Assembly (NCBI RefSeq): GCF_014697475.1
Contig: NZ_JACJRV010000026.1
Coordinates: forward strand, 16,133-80,132
From: Nostoc sp. FACHB-152
GTDB lineage: Bacteria; Cyanobacteriota; Cyanobacteriia; Cyanobacteriales; Nostocaceae
DNA: 64,000 nucleotides
Direction: 5' to 3'
Under the pieces are notes generated by a model. That model made no database searches and was not told where the DNA came from. It saw only the letters and a program-made list of their open reading frames with translations. Below are positions 17,912 through 26,475 of this stretch, in pieces. Numbering within the stretch: the first letter of the stretch is position 1; every line of letters begins with the position of its first letter. Position numbers and translations under genes: made by a program.

Positions 17912-18403
17912 TCACTCCTCTACGCCTGCAATAGTCGCCAACGCATGAGCATACTCTTCTAAACCCACCCGCAAAGCCTCTAACTCACGTCGCGCCGTTG
18001 CTTCCTCAGACCAACTCTGCTCATGTTCTTTAGGACTCACCCCCACAGGTCGCCTTGCTTCCCATGCTTGCAATAACGGATGCCATTTCGACAAAAACGG
18101 CCTTAACCCATTATTCAACACTGCGATCGCAATTCCCCCCACAGAATCACGCGAAGCACCCACCTCCGGCCCGGCAGCTTTGAGAATTTCGCGGGTTGTG
18201 CCGAATAAACTATAAAGAGAGTTCATCGCTTCTCGTACTAAACCCTGGTTTAATGCTAATGGTTGCACAGCAATGCGCGTTACTAACTCTACATACAGCG
18301 ACCAAGCCGCTTTCTTTTCTGTGGTGTTAACTTTCCACGACATCGAACCAATGCCAAAAGGCAGACTTAGAGAGACAGTTTCTAAAGAAACGCGATCGCG
18401 CAT
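17912..18403 (-). CDS. conserved protein of unknown function, operon partner of TIR-GUN4
   Basis: A 163-residue soluble, mostly helical protein. MSWKVNTTEKKAAWSLYVEL, VTRIAVQPLALNQGLVREAM, GGIAIAVLNNGLRPFLSKWH and a C-terminal helix (RRELEALRVGLEEYAHALA) are the recognisable blocks. I believe similar proteins occur beside TIR or other conflict genes in cyanobacteria and actinobacteria, but no function is known to me. The start codon lies inside a HIP1 octamer, and 3 bp separate it from the TIR-GUN4 gene. It may be the regulator or sensor of that effector. Confidence 0.7.
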   Translation of the reverse strand: MRDRVSLETVSLSLPFGIGSMSWKVNTTEKKAAWSLYVELVTRIAVQPLALNQGLVREAMNSLYSLFGTTREILKAAGPEVGASRDSVGGIAIAVLNNGLRPFLSKWHPLLQAWEARRPVGVSPKEHEQSWSEEATARRELEALRVGLEEYAHALATIAGVEE

Positions 18404-18592
18404 AATTATAATTAAGCAAATTTAAGTAATTTCTTTGTGATTATTATAGTAATTAACGAAACTCTTCTTCTAAAGCATTTTCAGGATGTGCTGGTATGCA
18501 CACCGAAATTGATCAATCAAGGGTGCGATCGTATCACATCCAAATAAGACTGTGGTACATTTACACCAAATACTGCCAAAAATTTCATCAGC

Positions 18593-18886
18593 ATGACAGC
18601 TACAACAAACTCTCGTTATGTCACTCGACAACCGGAAATTTTATCAGGTGAACCAATTATTCAAGGAACTAGAACACCTGTGAGAGCGATTGTTGAAAAT
18701 TGGCGTTTAGGTATTAGACCAGAGGAAATACCGTTACATTTACCTCATTTAACTTTAGCTCAAGTCTTTGATGCTTTGAGTTTTTACTTAGATAATCAAG
18801 CAGAAATCAATGAATATATCGAACGTAATTATGTCCCTGATGAATTAGTTCATCCTGCTATTAAAGCTAGATTAAATCAACAATAA
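18593..18886 (+). CDS. DUF433 domain antitoxin-like protein
   Basis: A 97-residue DUF433 protein: YVTRQPEILSGEPIIQGTRT with PVRAIVENWRLGIRPEEIPLH and a helix-turn-helix-like HLTLAQVFDALSFYLDNQ. DUF433 proteins act as antitoxins, most often paired with a DUF5615 PIN-like nuclease. That partner is not here; 21 bp downstream begins a HigB-like toxin with its own antitoxin. It may be a third member of a composite toxin-antitoxin operon or an orphan. Confidence 0.85.
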   Translation: MTATTNSRYVTRQPEILSGEPIIQGTRTPVRAIVENWRLGIRPEEIPLHLPHLTLAQVFDALSFYLDNQAEINEYIERNYVPDELVHPAIKARLNQQ

Positions 18887-18907
18887 CAATTTTCGCTCAA
18901 GTTTATT

Positions 18908-19246
18908 ATGGAAGTTCAACCAAAGGAGATCAGGAATTATTTAAGAACTGATGGCACAGATATTTTTTCTGAGTGGTTTGACTCTCTGCGAGATAGAAAA
19001 ACAAAAGCTAAAATTAGAGCAAGGCTTGACAGAGTAGAAGCAGGTAATTTAGGTGATTGCAAATCAGTTGGTGATGGAGTTTTTGAACTTAGAATAGACT
19101 ATGCTTCTGGCTATCGCATATACTTTGCTCAAGAAGATTCAATAATTATTATTCTTTTATGTGGTGGCGATAAAAGCACTCAAGATAAAGATATTGCTAA
19201 AGCCAAAGAATATTGGCAAGACTATAGGAGTAGAGATGATGCCTAA
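18908..19246 (+). CDS. HigB/Gp49-like RelE-superfamily toxin
   Basis: A 112-residue addiction-module killer protein of the phage-derived Gp49-like/HigB type: IFSEWFDSLRDRKTKAKIRA, RLDRVEAGNLGDCKSVGDGV, FELRIDYASGYRIYFAQED and LLCGGDKSTQDKDIAKAKEY, which contains the conserved GGDKSTQ motif. Predicted to cleave mRNA on the ribosome. Its 3' end overlaps the start of the antitoxin gene, the usual HigBA order. Confidence 0.9.
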   Translation: MEVQPKEIRNYLRTDGTDIFSEWFDSLRDRKTKAKIRARLDRVEAGNLGDCKSVGDGVFELRIDYASGYRIYFAQEDSIIIILLCGGDKSTQDKDIAKAKEYWQDYRSRDDA

Positions 19247-19532
19247 AAGTACAAGCTATCACGAAAAACTGATACAGGACTTAAAAGACCCCCTAGAAGC
19301 AGCAGCTTATATCGAAGTTGTTTTAGAAGAAGGCGACCCAAAAATGTTAAATAAGGCACTCAAAAATGTTATAGAAGCGCAGGGAGGAATTAATCAATTT
19401 TCTGAACCAGTCCAGCAACTTTCCCATCAACTTGAGCAAATTCTTTTAGAGAAAGGGGAAATTGAATTTTATAATCTAAATTCTTTGTTGGATGTTTTAG
19501 GATTACAGTTAGCAGTAACAGTAAAGTCATAA
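19236..19532 (+). CDS. HigA-like addiction module antidote protein
   Basis: About 98 residues from ATG 19236 (an ATG at 19239 is equally possible), with AGGAG at 19226-19230. The block LIQDLKDPLEAAAYIEVVLE, EGDPKMLNKALKNVIEAQGG identifies the HigA-type antidote with an HTH DNA-binding fold. The gene overlaps the toxin by about 11 bp, so the pair is translationally coupled and presumably autoregulated. Confidence 0.88.
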   Translation: MMPKSTSYHEKLIQDLKDPLEAAAYIEVVLEEGDPKMLNKALKNVIEAQGGINQFSEPVQQLSHQLEQILLEKGEIEFYNLNSLLDVLGLQLAVTVKS

Positions 19533-19581
19533 TTTGGGAATTGCCAACTGTTCCAATCAGACCCCTAGCCCCCATCAAGCC

Positions 19582-20340
19582 ATGTCAGTCGCCCAAGATT
19601 TACAACCAATAGAAAATATAATATTTCCACCAGGAGATATTGAAAGTGACCAACCAATAGAAAATATAATATTTCCACCAGGAGATATCGAAAGTCACGA
19701 ACCACCATTGGAAAGCGATTTACATCTACGCCAGATTATTCTGTTATTACAATGTTTAGAATTGTGGTGGCAAAACCGCAATGACTTTTATGCTGCGGGG
19801 AATCTGACAATTTACTACAGCCAACGTCAACTCAAATCAGAAGAATTTCGCGGCCCTGATTTTTTTGTAGTGCTAGGATGCGAAAAGAAACCGCGCAAAA
19901 GTTGGGTAATCTGGCAAGAAGACGGTAAGTATCCTAATATCATTGTCGAATTACTTTCACCTTCCACAAAAGCCACAGATAAAGGCTTAAAAAAACAAAT
20001 TTACCAAGATATATTCCGTACACTAGAATATTTTTGGTTTGACCCGGATAATTTAGAATTTGTCGGGTTTCATTTAGTAGATGGAAATTACCAACCCATA
20101 GAACCAAATTCCCAAGGTTGGTTATGGAGTCAGCAGTTAGATTTATATTTGGGTGTGCAGAACAATCAATTACGCTATTTTACGGCACAAGGGGAATTAG
20201 TCCCAACACCAGAAGAATTAGCAGCACAAGAAAAACAGCGTGCGGATGAAGAAACACAACGTGCAGACCAAGAAAAGCAACGTGCGGAACGTCTAGCCGC
20301 CAAGTTGCGCGAATTAAATATTGACCCTGATTTTCTCTAA
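19582..20340 (+). CDS. Uma2 family endonuclease-like protein with coiled-coil tail
   Basis: A 252-residue Uma2/DUF820 protein from ATG 19582. The core contains LHLRQIILLLQCLELWWQNR, FYAAGNLTIYYSQRQLKSEE, FRGPDFFVVLG and PNIIVELLSPSTKATDKGLK, with the PD...E-x-x (GPDF, VELLS) residues of the PD-(D/E)XK-like fold. The tail is a charged coiled coil with repeats of EKQRADEETQRADQEKQRAE. The N-terminus carries a perfect 16-residue tandem duplication. The family is greatly expanded in cyanobacteria with no proven function. Confidence 0.85.
   Translation: MSVAQDLQPIENIIFPPGDIESDQPIENIIFPPGDIESHEPPLESDLHLRQIILLLQCLELWWQNRNDFYAAGNLTIYYSQRQLKSEEFRGPDFFVVLGCEKKPRKSWVIWQEDGKYPNIIVELLSPSTKATDKGLKKQIYQDIFRTLEYFWFDPDNLEFVGFHLVDGNYQPIEPNSQGWLWSQQLDLYLGVQNNQLRYFTAQGELVPTPEELAAQEKQRADEETQRADQEKQRAERLAAKLRELNIDPDFL
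19603..19698 (+). repeat. 48-bp tandem duplication in Uma2 N-terminus
   Basis: Two 48-bp units (19603-19650 and 19651-19698) differ at only two positions and encode QPIENIIFPPGDIES plus D or H twice. It is a recent in-frame duplication. Confidence 0.95.
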
Positions 20341-20556
20341 AATTATTGATTATCTTCAGCGATCGCACCTTAATCGCTCAATTAAAATACAATTTTAAAA
20401 AACAGGATTTTTTTATCTCATGCAGAGGCGCAGAGACGCAAAGAGTTATAGAAAATTTGGCAAAGTCAAAAATCAAAAGTTTATTGAATATCGGCAATAT
20501 TGTTCAATAATTCAGATATAATAATGAGTTTGTCTATTGCGCTCATTTTTTAGTAT

Positions 20557-20877
20557 ATGTCCAATACTTACACTGTAGAACTCCATCACCAAGGTAAAAT
20601 TCTGACTCTGCAAGTTCCTGAAGATGAAACTATTTTATCAGTAGCTGAAAATGCTGGTTTCGAGTTGCCTGCTTCTTGTCATGCAGGGGTGTGTACAACT
20701 TGCGCCGCCCAAATTATCGAAGGAACTGTAGACCAAACCGAGGGTATGGGTGTTAGTCCAGAATTGCAAAAACAAGGTTACGCATTACTTTGCGTCTCCT
20801 ATCCCCGTTCTGACTTAAAAATTGAAACTGAAAAAGAAGACATCGTTTATCAGTTGCAATTTGGGAAAGACCAATGA
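20557..20877 (+). CDS. plant-type [2Fe-2S] ferredoxin
   Basis: A 106-residue plant-type ferredoxin that carries electrons from photosystem I or reductases to acceptor enzymes. The cluster ligands are C41, C46 and C49 (CHAGVCTTC) and C79 (LLCVSYPRSD). Compared with the main photosynthetic PetF it has a divergent loop and a C-terminal extension (IVYQLQFGKDQ), so it is one of the accessory ferredoxin paralogues. The small acidic protein gene downstream may be cotranscribed. Confidence 0.93.
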   Translation: MSNTYTVELHHQGKILTLQVPEDETILSVAENAGFELPASCHAGVCTTCAAQIIEGTVDQTEGMGVSPELQKQGYALLCVSYPRSDLKIETEKEDIVYQLQFGKDQ

Positions 20878-20954
20878 AGTCTGAAGTCTGAAAGATAGAG
20901 TTTTATACTTCATTCGGCTATTCTAGAACAAATTAATTAACAGGATGGACGGCA

Positions 20955-21137
20955 ATGACTACCCATTTTATTACCGCAGAAATTGACATCCAAGAAACTC
21001 CTACTGAGTTGCAAAAAGCAATTGAGGCAGAGTTGAAAAAACAAGGTGAACCTTTGCGTTGGGCTATTACATCTGTGGATGAAGAACAGCAAAAAGCCAC
21101 TGTTGAAGCAGTTGTGACTAAAAGTGCTGAGTCCTAA
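20955..21137 (+). CDS. small conserved hypothetical protein
   Basis: A 60-residue acidic protein (MTTHFITAEIDIQETPTELQ ... LRWAITSVDEEQQKATVEAV). It starts 77 bp after the ferredoxin gene on the same strand. It has clean codon structure and ends just before a palindromic repeat. No family function is recognised. Confidence 0.65.
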   Translation: MTTHFITAEIDIQETPTELQKAIEAELKKQGEPLRWAITSVDEEQQKATVEAVVTKSAES

Positions 21138-21148
21138 GTTCTGAGAAG

Positions 21149-21226
21149 TAGGGTGTGTTGTCGCATAGCACAACGCACCATCTTGATGACTAGGGCGGTG
21201 CGTGAGCCTACGGCATACACACCCTA
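21149..21226. repeat. palindromic dispersed repeat
   Basis: Terminal inverted repeats TAGGGTGTG (21149-21157) and CACACCCTA (21218-21226) enclose internal arms (GTTGTCGCATAGCACAAC and GCACC...GGTGC). The same family occurs at 5382-5446. It lies downstream of the small ORF and could serve as a terminator. Confidence 0.7.
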
Positions 21227-21339
21227 ATTTAGCCTGGCCACGCTACTACATTTTATGTTGACCTACTTAGAAATTGGAGACTTGTAGTTTACGCATCAAT
21301 CCGAAATAATTTTGAACTTGTACTCACTCAGCATTTGCA

Positions 21340-22380
21340 ATGCAACGTCCTTACACTGCTATTTTGATTGTACCTACTGGCGTTGGGGCGGCGATTGGAG
21401 GTTATGCAGGAGATGCTATACCTGTTGCCCGAACATTAGCACAAGTTTGCGATCGCCTGATCACTCATCCCAATGTCCTCAATGGTGCAAGTTTATATTG
21501 GAACATCCTCAATGCTTTTTATGTAGAAGGTTACGGGCTTGATAAATTTGCCTGTGGAGATTGGGGTTTACGACCAGTTCGTAATAATAAAATAGGTTTG
21601 CTTTTAGACCAAGGTATTGAACCAGAGTTAAGGCTGCGACACTTACAAGCCGCCGATGCAGCCAGGGCAACTCTCGGATTAACTATTACAGATTATGTAA
21701 TTACTGATGCCCCGTTAAATGTAGAATTACGCACTTCAGCATCAGGGGCAAGTTGGGGAACCATCGGCAACCCAGATAGTTTACTCAGGGCAGCAGAGAT
21801 ACTCATCAAGAAAACAGGGGCAGAAGCGATCGCAGTTGTCGCCCGTTTCCCCGATGATATGGATGAAGATGCAGTCCAAAATTACCGTCAAGGTAAAGGC
21901 GTAGACCCTTTAGCAGGTGCAGAAGCGGTAATTAGTCATTTACTAGTCAGAAACTTTCAAATTCCTTGCGCCCATTCACCAGCACTGGCTAGTGCGCCTC
22001 CCTATCCCGATTTATCTCCTCGTTCCGCCGCCGAAGAATTAGGCTATACTTTTTTACCAAGTGTACTTGTAGGCTTAAGTCGCGCCCCACAATTTATTGT
22101 CGAGAAACAATTATTTACATCTCGTCAAGCAGATATTTGGGCAGATCAAATAGATGCGGCGATCTTACCTGCAAACGCTTGTGGCAGCAGTGCTTTACTA
22201 AGTTTAAGTCAAAGCCAATGTCAAATAATTACCGTCGTAGAAAATAAAACTCAAATACAAGTTTCTGCCCCATCTTTAGGAATTAAATCCATACAGGTAA
22301 ACTCGTATTTAGAAGCAGTAGGTGTATTGGTAGCCTTAAAAGCAGGCATCAATCCGAATGCTTTGGTCATTGGTCAATAG
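21340..22380 (+). CDS. DUF3326 domain protein
   Basis: A 346-residue DUF3326 protein, conserved in cyanobacteria and plants but uncharacterised. Visible blocks are TAILIVPTGVGAAIGGYAGD, GASLYWNILNAFYVEGYGLD, NKIGLLLDQGIEPELRLRHL and PSVLVGLSRAPQFI. It is soluble and likely an enzyme given the glycine-rich N-terminal loop; that last point is inference. It is followed after 48 bp by a CPBP protease gene on the same strand. Confidence 0.88.
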   Translation: MQRPYTAILIVPTGVGAAIGGYAGDAIPVARTLAQVCDRLITHPNVLNGASLYWNILNAFYVEGYGLDKFACGDWGLRPVRNNKIGLLLDQGIEPELRLRHLQAADAARATLGLTITDYVITDAPLNVELRTSASGASWGTIGNPDSLLRAAEILIKKTGAEAIAVVARFPDDMDEDAVQNYRQGKGVDPLAGAEAVISHLLVRNFQIPCAHSPALASAPPYPDLSPRSAAEELGYTFLPSVLVGLSRAPQFIVEKQLFTSRQADIWADQIDAAILPANACGSSALLSLSQSQCQIITVVENKTQIQVSAPSLGIKSIQVNSYLEAVGVLVALKAGINPNALVIGQ

Positions 22381-22428
22381 TTATTTGTCCTTCTCTCCTC
22401 TGCCCCACTCCCTATTCCCTAACCCTAA

Positions 22429-23010
22429 ATGGTAGAACAACAAAAACAAGATCCAGAAATTCCATACTTATCACGTACCCAAGTGCTAGTGGCAATGGGG
22501 GTAACTTCAATTCTGTTATGGACAGTCGCTAAAGTATGGCTGCGCTTCGGTAATGTTTACCTGTTTAAGTGGCAATGGAACCCAATAGATATCCTTTGGG
22601 GGCTGGGTGTAGGAGTTATGATCACTGTATTCAGTGGTCTAGCTTATCGCTTGTGGCCTCTTTACCGTAGAAGTGCAGACTATTATTTAGAACTAGTGCT
22701 AAGACCCTTGGCTTGGCCTGACTTGATTTGGCTGGGTTTACTACCAGGGTTAAGCGAAGAATTATTGTTTCGAGGTGTGATGCTGCCAGCATTAGGCTTA
22801 GATCATGTAGCAGTGATTGTATCTAGCATTTGCTTTGGCGTTTTACACCTCAGTGGTTCACAACAATGGCCTTACGTGGTTTGGGCTACCGTTATTGGCT
22901 TAATTTTGGGATATAGCGCGCTATTAAGTGGAAATTTGTTAGTGCCGATTGTGGCTCATATTATGACAAATTGGGTTTCTAGCTATTTCTGGAAAATGCA
23001 GCAACGTTAA
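22429..23010 (+). CDS. CPBP family intramembrane metalloprotease
   Basis: A 193-residue CPBP (Abi/CAAX protease and bacteriocin-processing) membrane protein. The catalytic motifs are EELLFRG (E110, E111, R115), FGVLH (H140) and AHIMTNW (H177, N181), set in several transmembrane helices. Cyanobacterial members have been linked to thylakoid or envelope protein processing; the substrate is unknown. Probably cotranscribed with the DUF3326 gene. Confidence 0.9.
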   Translation: MVEQQKQDPEIPYLSRTQVLVAMGVTSILLWTVAKVWLRFGNVYLFKWQWNPIDILWGLGVGVMITVFSGLAYRLWPLYRRSADYYLELVLRPLAWPDLIWLGLLPGLSEELLFRGVMLPALGLDHVAVIVSSICFGVLHLSGSQQWPYVVWATVIGLILGYSALLSGNLLVPIVAHIMTNWVSSYFWKMQQR

Positions 23011-23082
23011 CAGGACTTACACACAAAGATTGTTTGTTGAGGCTGGGTGTAGGGGTGAAAGGGTATTAAACACATACACCCC

Positions 23083-23205
23083 CAATACGGTTCGGTTAAA
23101 GGGGAAAGGCGAAGGGGGAAAGGGAAAGAAAAAACTTTTAACCCTTACCCTTTAACCTTTTCCCCAAACCAATTCTTAGTTCAAAATGCTTATCCGAACC
23201 GTATT
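23083..23205. mobile_element. MITE-like element, family 1 copy 1
   Basis: A non-coding 123-bp element with terminal inverted repeats AATACGGTTCGGTTAA (from 23084) and TTATCCGAACCGTATT (to 23205). It is flanked by the direct repeat ACATACACCCC (23072-23082 and 23206-23216), which looks like a target-site duplication. A relative with the same termini lies at 50582-50696. Confidence 0.8.
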
Positions 23206-23248
23206 ACATACACCCCTATACCCATACATCCTTAATTTTTCGTTTTTA

Positions 23249-23914
23249 TCAAGAAAGTATAAGTTTGGTTTGCAATTTATGAGCAGCGATCGCGATCGCC
23301 TGTGGTAAGATTCGATGTTCTTGAACTTGAATTCTGGCATGGAGTGTTTCTGGTGTATCGTCTAGTAACACTGGCACAGCTGCCTGTATTAATATCGGGC
23401 CGCTATCCACTTCTAAACAAACTAAATGCACTGTACAGCCAGTAATTGTTACCTTAGCTTGCAAAGCTTGTTCAACAGCATGAAGACCTTTAAAACTAGG
23501 TAACAAACTCGGATGAATATTAATAATTCTGTTAGGAAAAGCATCAATTAACACGGATGTTACCAGCCGCATCCATCCTGCTAAAATCACCAAATCTACA
23601 TCATACTGGCGCAAAGTCTCGACTATTTTTTCATCTAAGGCTTGGCGATTTTTGTATTCACGATGATTTAATAAAACAGTTTCGATACGACGATTTGCTG
23701 CCCGTGTTGCTGCTTTCGCATCGGGATTATTGTAAATTAGAACTGGAATTTGGGCATTAAGTTGCCCATTTTCAATAGCTTGGGCAACTGCTTCAAAATT
23801 GCTGCCATTCCCAGAAGCCATAATTCCTAGTTTTAAGGGAGTATTGGTAAATAATAGGCGATCGCAAATATTGGGATAAACCAAGCTAAGGGTAGAATCA
23901 GGGCCAAGGGTCAT
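23249..23914 (-). CDS. purN: phosphoribosylglycinamide formyltransferase (GART)
   Basis: A 221-residue PurN. It transfers a formyl group from 10-formyltetrahydrofolate to GAR in step three of purine synthesis. KLGIMASGNGSNFEAVAQAI binds the phosphate, INIHPSLLPSFKGLHAVEQA carries the catalytic Asn-His, and GCTVHLVCLEVDSGPILIQA the conserved Asp. I choose ATG 23914 (MTLGPDSTLSLV...), which leaves 25 bp to the divergent permease; a longer frame from 24007 would overlap that gene. purH is also in the window, but 37 kb away. Confidence 0.93.
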   Translation of the reverse strand: MTLGPDSTLSLVYPNICDRLLFTNTPLKLGIMASGNGSNFEAVAQAIENGQLNAQIPVLIYNNPDAKAATRAANRRIETVLLNHREYKNRQALDEKIVETLRQYDVDLVILAGWMRLVTSVLIDAFPNRIINIHPSLLPSFKGLHAVEQALQAKVTITGCTVHLVCLEVDSGPILIQAAVPVLLDDTPETLHARIQVQEHRILPQAIAIAAHKLQTKLILS

Positions 23915-23939
23915 AACAGCAACAAGGGAAAATTGATAG

Positions 23940-24824
23940 ATGCCAAAGATATATACTAATAAATCGTGGCTAGATAATGATACATTTGCCGCCTGGACTT
24001 TTCTCACACCCGCGTTAATTTTATTAGGTCTTTTTGTAATTTGGCCAATCGCCTATTTGTTTTACCTCAGTTTCACTGCTGGCAGTTTTACATCCACAGG
24101 AACTTATTGGGTAGGATTGAAAAATTACTGGCGTTTGTTACTTAACCCTGATTTTTGGCAAGTTATTGGCAACACAATTTATTTTACTCTTGCTACAGTC
24201 ATCCCCAGCCTAATTATTCCTTTGGGGTTGGCAGTATTATTAAATCGTTCCCTAGCCTTACGCGGCATATTAAGAAGTGCCTATTTTTTACCATCTATAA
24301 TTTCTCTAGTTGCAGCTGGTTTAGGATTTCGCTGGCTATTTCAAACTACTGGGCCGATAAATGGATTTTTAAATTTATTTGGTATTGCACCCATTCCTTG
24401 GCTAGGAGATACATTTTGGGCAATGCCAGTATTAATTATTTTGAGTATTTGGAAACAACTAGGTTTTAATATGGTTGTTTTTTTAGCAGGTTTGCAAGCA
24501 ATTCCTCTTAGTCGCTACGAAGCCGCCGAATTAGATGGTGCTAATGGTTGGCAACAATTTTGGCATATTACTTTACCAGGATTACGCCCTACTTTAATTT
24601 TTGCCACAGTTACCACCGCAATTTTTACATTGCGGAGTTTTGAACAAGTTTATGTCATTACAGGTGGTGGGCCATTAAACTCTACTAACTTATTGGTTTA
24701 CTACATTTATCAAGAAGCTTTTGGTCAATTTGATTTTGGTTATGCTGCTGCTGCTGCCACAGTTTTGTTAGCTATAGCTTTAGTTTTAGTATATTTGCAG
24801 CTTCGTACATGGGGCGAAGAATAA
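23940..24824 (+). CDS. sugar ABC transporter permease (MalF-like)
   Basis: A 294-residue binding-protein-dependent transport permease with six predicted membrane helices. The EAA loop that contacts the ATPase is clear: EAAELDGANGWQQFWHITLP. The N-terminal segment FAAWTFLTPALILLGLFVIW is typical of carbohydrate (UgpA/MalF) permeases. No partner permease, ATPase or binding protein is adjacent, so the rest must be encoded elsewhere. A hairpin repeat follows the stop by 2 bp and likely ends the transcript. Confidence 0.92.
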   Translation: MPKIYTNKSWLDNDTFAAWTFLTPALILLGLFVIWPIAYLFYLSFTAGSFTSTGTYWVGLKNYWRLLLNPDFWQVIGNTIYFTLATVIPSLIIPLGLAVLLNRSLALRGILRSAYFLPSIISLVAAGLGFRWLFQTTGPINGFLNLFGIAPIPWLGDTFWAMPVLIILSIWKQLGFNMVVFLAGLQAIPLSRYEAAELDGANGWQQFWHITLPGLRPTLIFATVTTAIFTLRSFEQVYVITGGGPLNSTNLLVYYIYQEAFGQFDFGYAAAAATVLLAIALVLVYLQLRTWGEE

Positions 24825-24826
24825 AA

Positions 24827-24859
24827 AGATCCCCGATTTCTTAAAGAAGTCGGGGATCT
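24827..24859. repeat. AGATCCCCGACTT dispersed hairpin, copy 2
   Basis: AGATCCCCGATTT / AAGTCGGGGATCT, a 13-bp stem with one G-U pair, only 2 bp after the permease stop. It probably works as the terminator of this gene. Confidence 0.85.
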
Positions 24860-25124
24860 GAGTTCTTAAATTGATTTAAGATTTTTGAAAATTATAAAAC
24901 TTAAACTCTGTAACCTCTTCTCTTCTATATTAATGTTCCCTGACTTAGGTCAGCATTTTTTGTAATCAAAAACACTATTTCAGCCAATTTTACGTAAATT
25001 TTAAAATTTTTCTCTAATTATTACTAATTTTTACTTCAGCTAATTATCTGTAGTAGTGTAATCTCAATATACAGTGACTCTCACAATTGAGCTTTGCAAT
25101 TATTGACACTCTGGGGTGAGTACT

Positions 25125-25709
25125 ATGATAAATTTTGCTGACGCACAGGAATTCATCTTCAGTCAAACCAATGATAAATGTTATCAACAGCAAAATTTCA
25201 GTGGACGTGATTTGCGCTTCATTGAACTAAGAGAAGTTAATTTAAGTGGTGCTAACTTTCGGGGCGCAGATTTACGTGGTGCTAATTTATCAGGTTCTAT
25301 CTTGGCTGGTGCTGACTTCCGTGAAGCAGATTTAAGCCATGCTAATTTGTGTGGTGCTTGCTTTGTGCGATCGCAATGTAGTAAAACTAATTTTTGGGCA
25401 GCTTCTTTATGTGGCGTAGATTTCACAGAAGCAGACTTGAGTGCAGCTACATTAATTGAATCATCTTTAATAGAAGCTAAATTAATTAGAGCTAATCTTA
25501 CACAAGCAAAGCTATGTGGAGCAATATTACTAGAAGCTAATTTAAATGAGGCAAATTTAAATAGTGCAGACTTGAATTGGGCTAATTTAACTAAAGCTAA
25601 TTTATTTAATGCCAATCTTACCGATACAAAAATAATTTATACCAAGCTAAGAGCTACTATTATGCCAGAAGGTACAATTTATAATCCAGAGATAGTTATT
25701 AGTTATTAA
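25125..25709 (+). CDS. pentapeptide repeat protein
   Basis: A 194-residue protein, nearly all A(N/D)LxX pentapeptide repeats (FSGRDLRFIELREVNLSGAN onwards to about residue 175), forming a right-handed quadrilateral beta-helix. Such proteins are abundant in cyanobacteria and mostly of unknown role; some mimic DNA. ATG 25125 is preferred over the GTG at 25116 because GGTGAG sits just upstream. There is no signal peptide or transmembrane helix. Confidence 0.9.
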   Translation: MINFADAQEFIFSQTNDKCYQQQNFSGRDLRFIELREVNLSGANFRGADLRGANLSGSILAGADFREADLSHANLCGACFVRSQCSKTNFWAASLCGVDFTEADLSAATLIESSLIEAKLIRANLTQAKLCGAILLEANLNEANLNSADLNWANLTKANLFNANLTDTKIIYTKLRATIMPEGTIYNPEIVISY

Positions 25710-25751
25710 ATCTTTTTTACTTAACGCAATGCCTTCTCTACGGGTATGAAT

Positions 25752-26339
25752 TCACCAAACTTTACTCATATTTAAAACAAAACCAGGTAACACAGATTCA
25801 CCACTAACAGTCTCAGGATTTTCTAAAATTTCTTCTGGTTGACCAGGATGATAGATATATACTTGGCGATGCTTGCGGTCAATTAACCAACCTAACTGCA
25901 CCCCTAGTTCCTGCATATATTCCCCCATTTTATCTTTAAGGGGTTGGAGATTATCGCCTAGCGATCGCAATTCCACTACAAAATCTGGACAAATGGGTGC
26001 GAATCTTTGTTTTTGTTCTGCTGATAAAGCATTCCACCGTTCTAATTTCATCCAAGAAGCATCGGGAGAGCGTTTTGCACCTGTGAATAAGGTAAATCCT
26101 GTACTGGAGTCAAAGCAAATACCTGTACCATCTTTCTCTGACCAAACCCATAACTGTCCGAATATATTACCTCCTCGATACCCTGTCTCTGAACCAGTAG
26201 GGGGCATAATTGAAATTTCTCCAAATTGATTACATTCAATGCGTAAATCACGATTGACTTGACAGAAATCAAAAAATTGTTCGTCTGTCATTTGCATTGA
26301 AAGCGGCATTTGGATCACAAAGGAAGATGACAGCATCAT
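25752..26339 (-). CDS. Uma2 family endonuclease-like protein
   Basis: A full-length (195 aa) Uma2/DUF820 protein. The nuclease-like core is visible: GEISIMPPTGSETGYRGGNI, SPDASWMKLERW, then CPDFVVELRSLGDNLQPLKD with the PD and E-x-R residues, and LGWLIDRKHRQVYIY. This is one of three Uma2-related genes in the window and the only one of plain architecture. It converges with the pentapeptide gene and is separated from the peroxiredoxin by a strong terminator. Confidence 0.9.
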   Translation of the reverse strand: MMLSSSFVIQMPLSMQMTDEQFFDFCQVNRDLRIECNQFGEISIMPPTGSETGYRGGNIFGQLWVWSEKDGTGICFDSSTGFTLFTGAKRSPDASWMKLERWNALSAEQKQRFAPICPDFVVELRSLGDNLQPLKDKMGEYMQELGVQLGWLIDRKHRQVYIYHPGQPEEILENPETVSGESVLPGFVLNMSKVW

Positions 26340-26379
26340 AGTTCAACATCTGACTTTATTTTCCATTCTTACGTAAATA

Positions 26380-26408
26380 CAAAAAAACGCAAAGATAAAG
26401 CTTTGCGT
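26380..26408 (-). terminator. Rho-independent terminator of the peroxiredoxin gene
   Basis: Read on the minus strand: ACGCAAAG, loop CTTTAT, CTTTGCGT, then seven T. It lies about 70 bp after the peroxiredoxin stop and is a textbook intrinsic terminator. Confidence 0.85.
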
Positions 26409-26475
26409 CCCATGCAAGAAACTACTTAAAAATCCATCTACTCAATGCTGAATACTTGTTTTCACTCAGCACTCA

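Noticed and set aside
25184..25615. 143-codon minus-strand frame opposite the pentapeptide gene
   Set aside because: Antisense of repeat-rich coding sequence, with a repetitive composition explained by the pentapeptide repeats.
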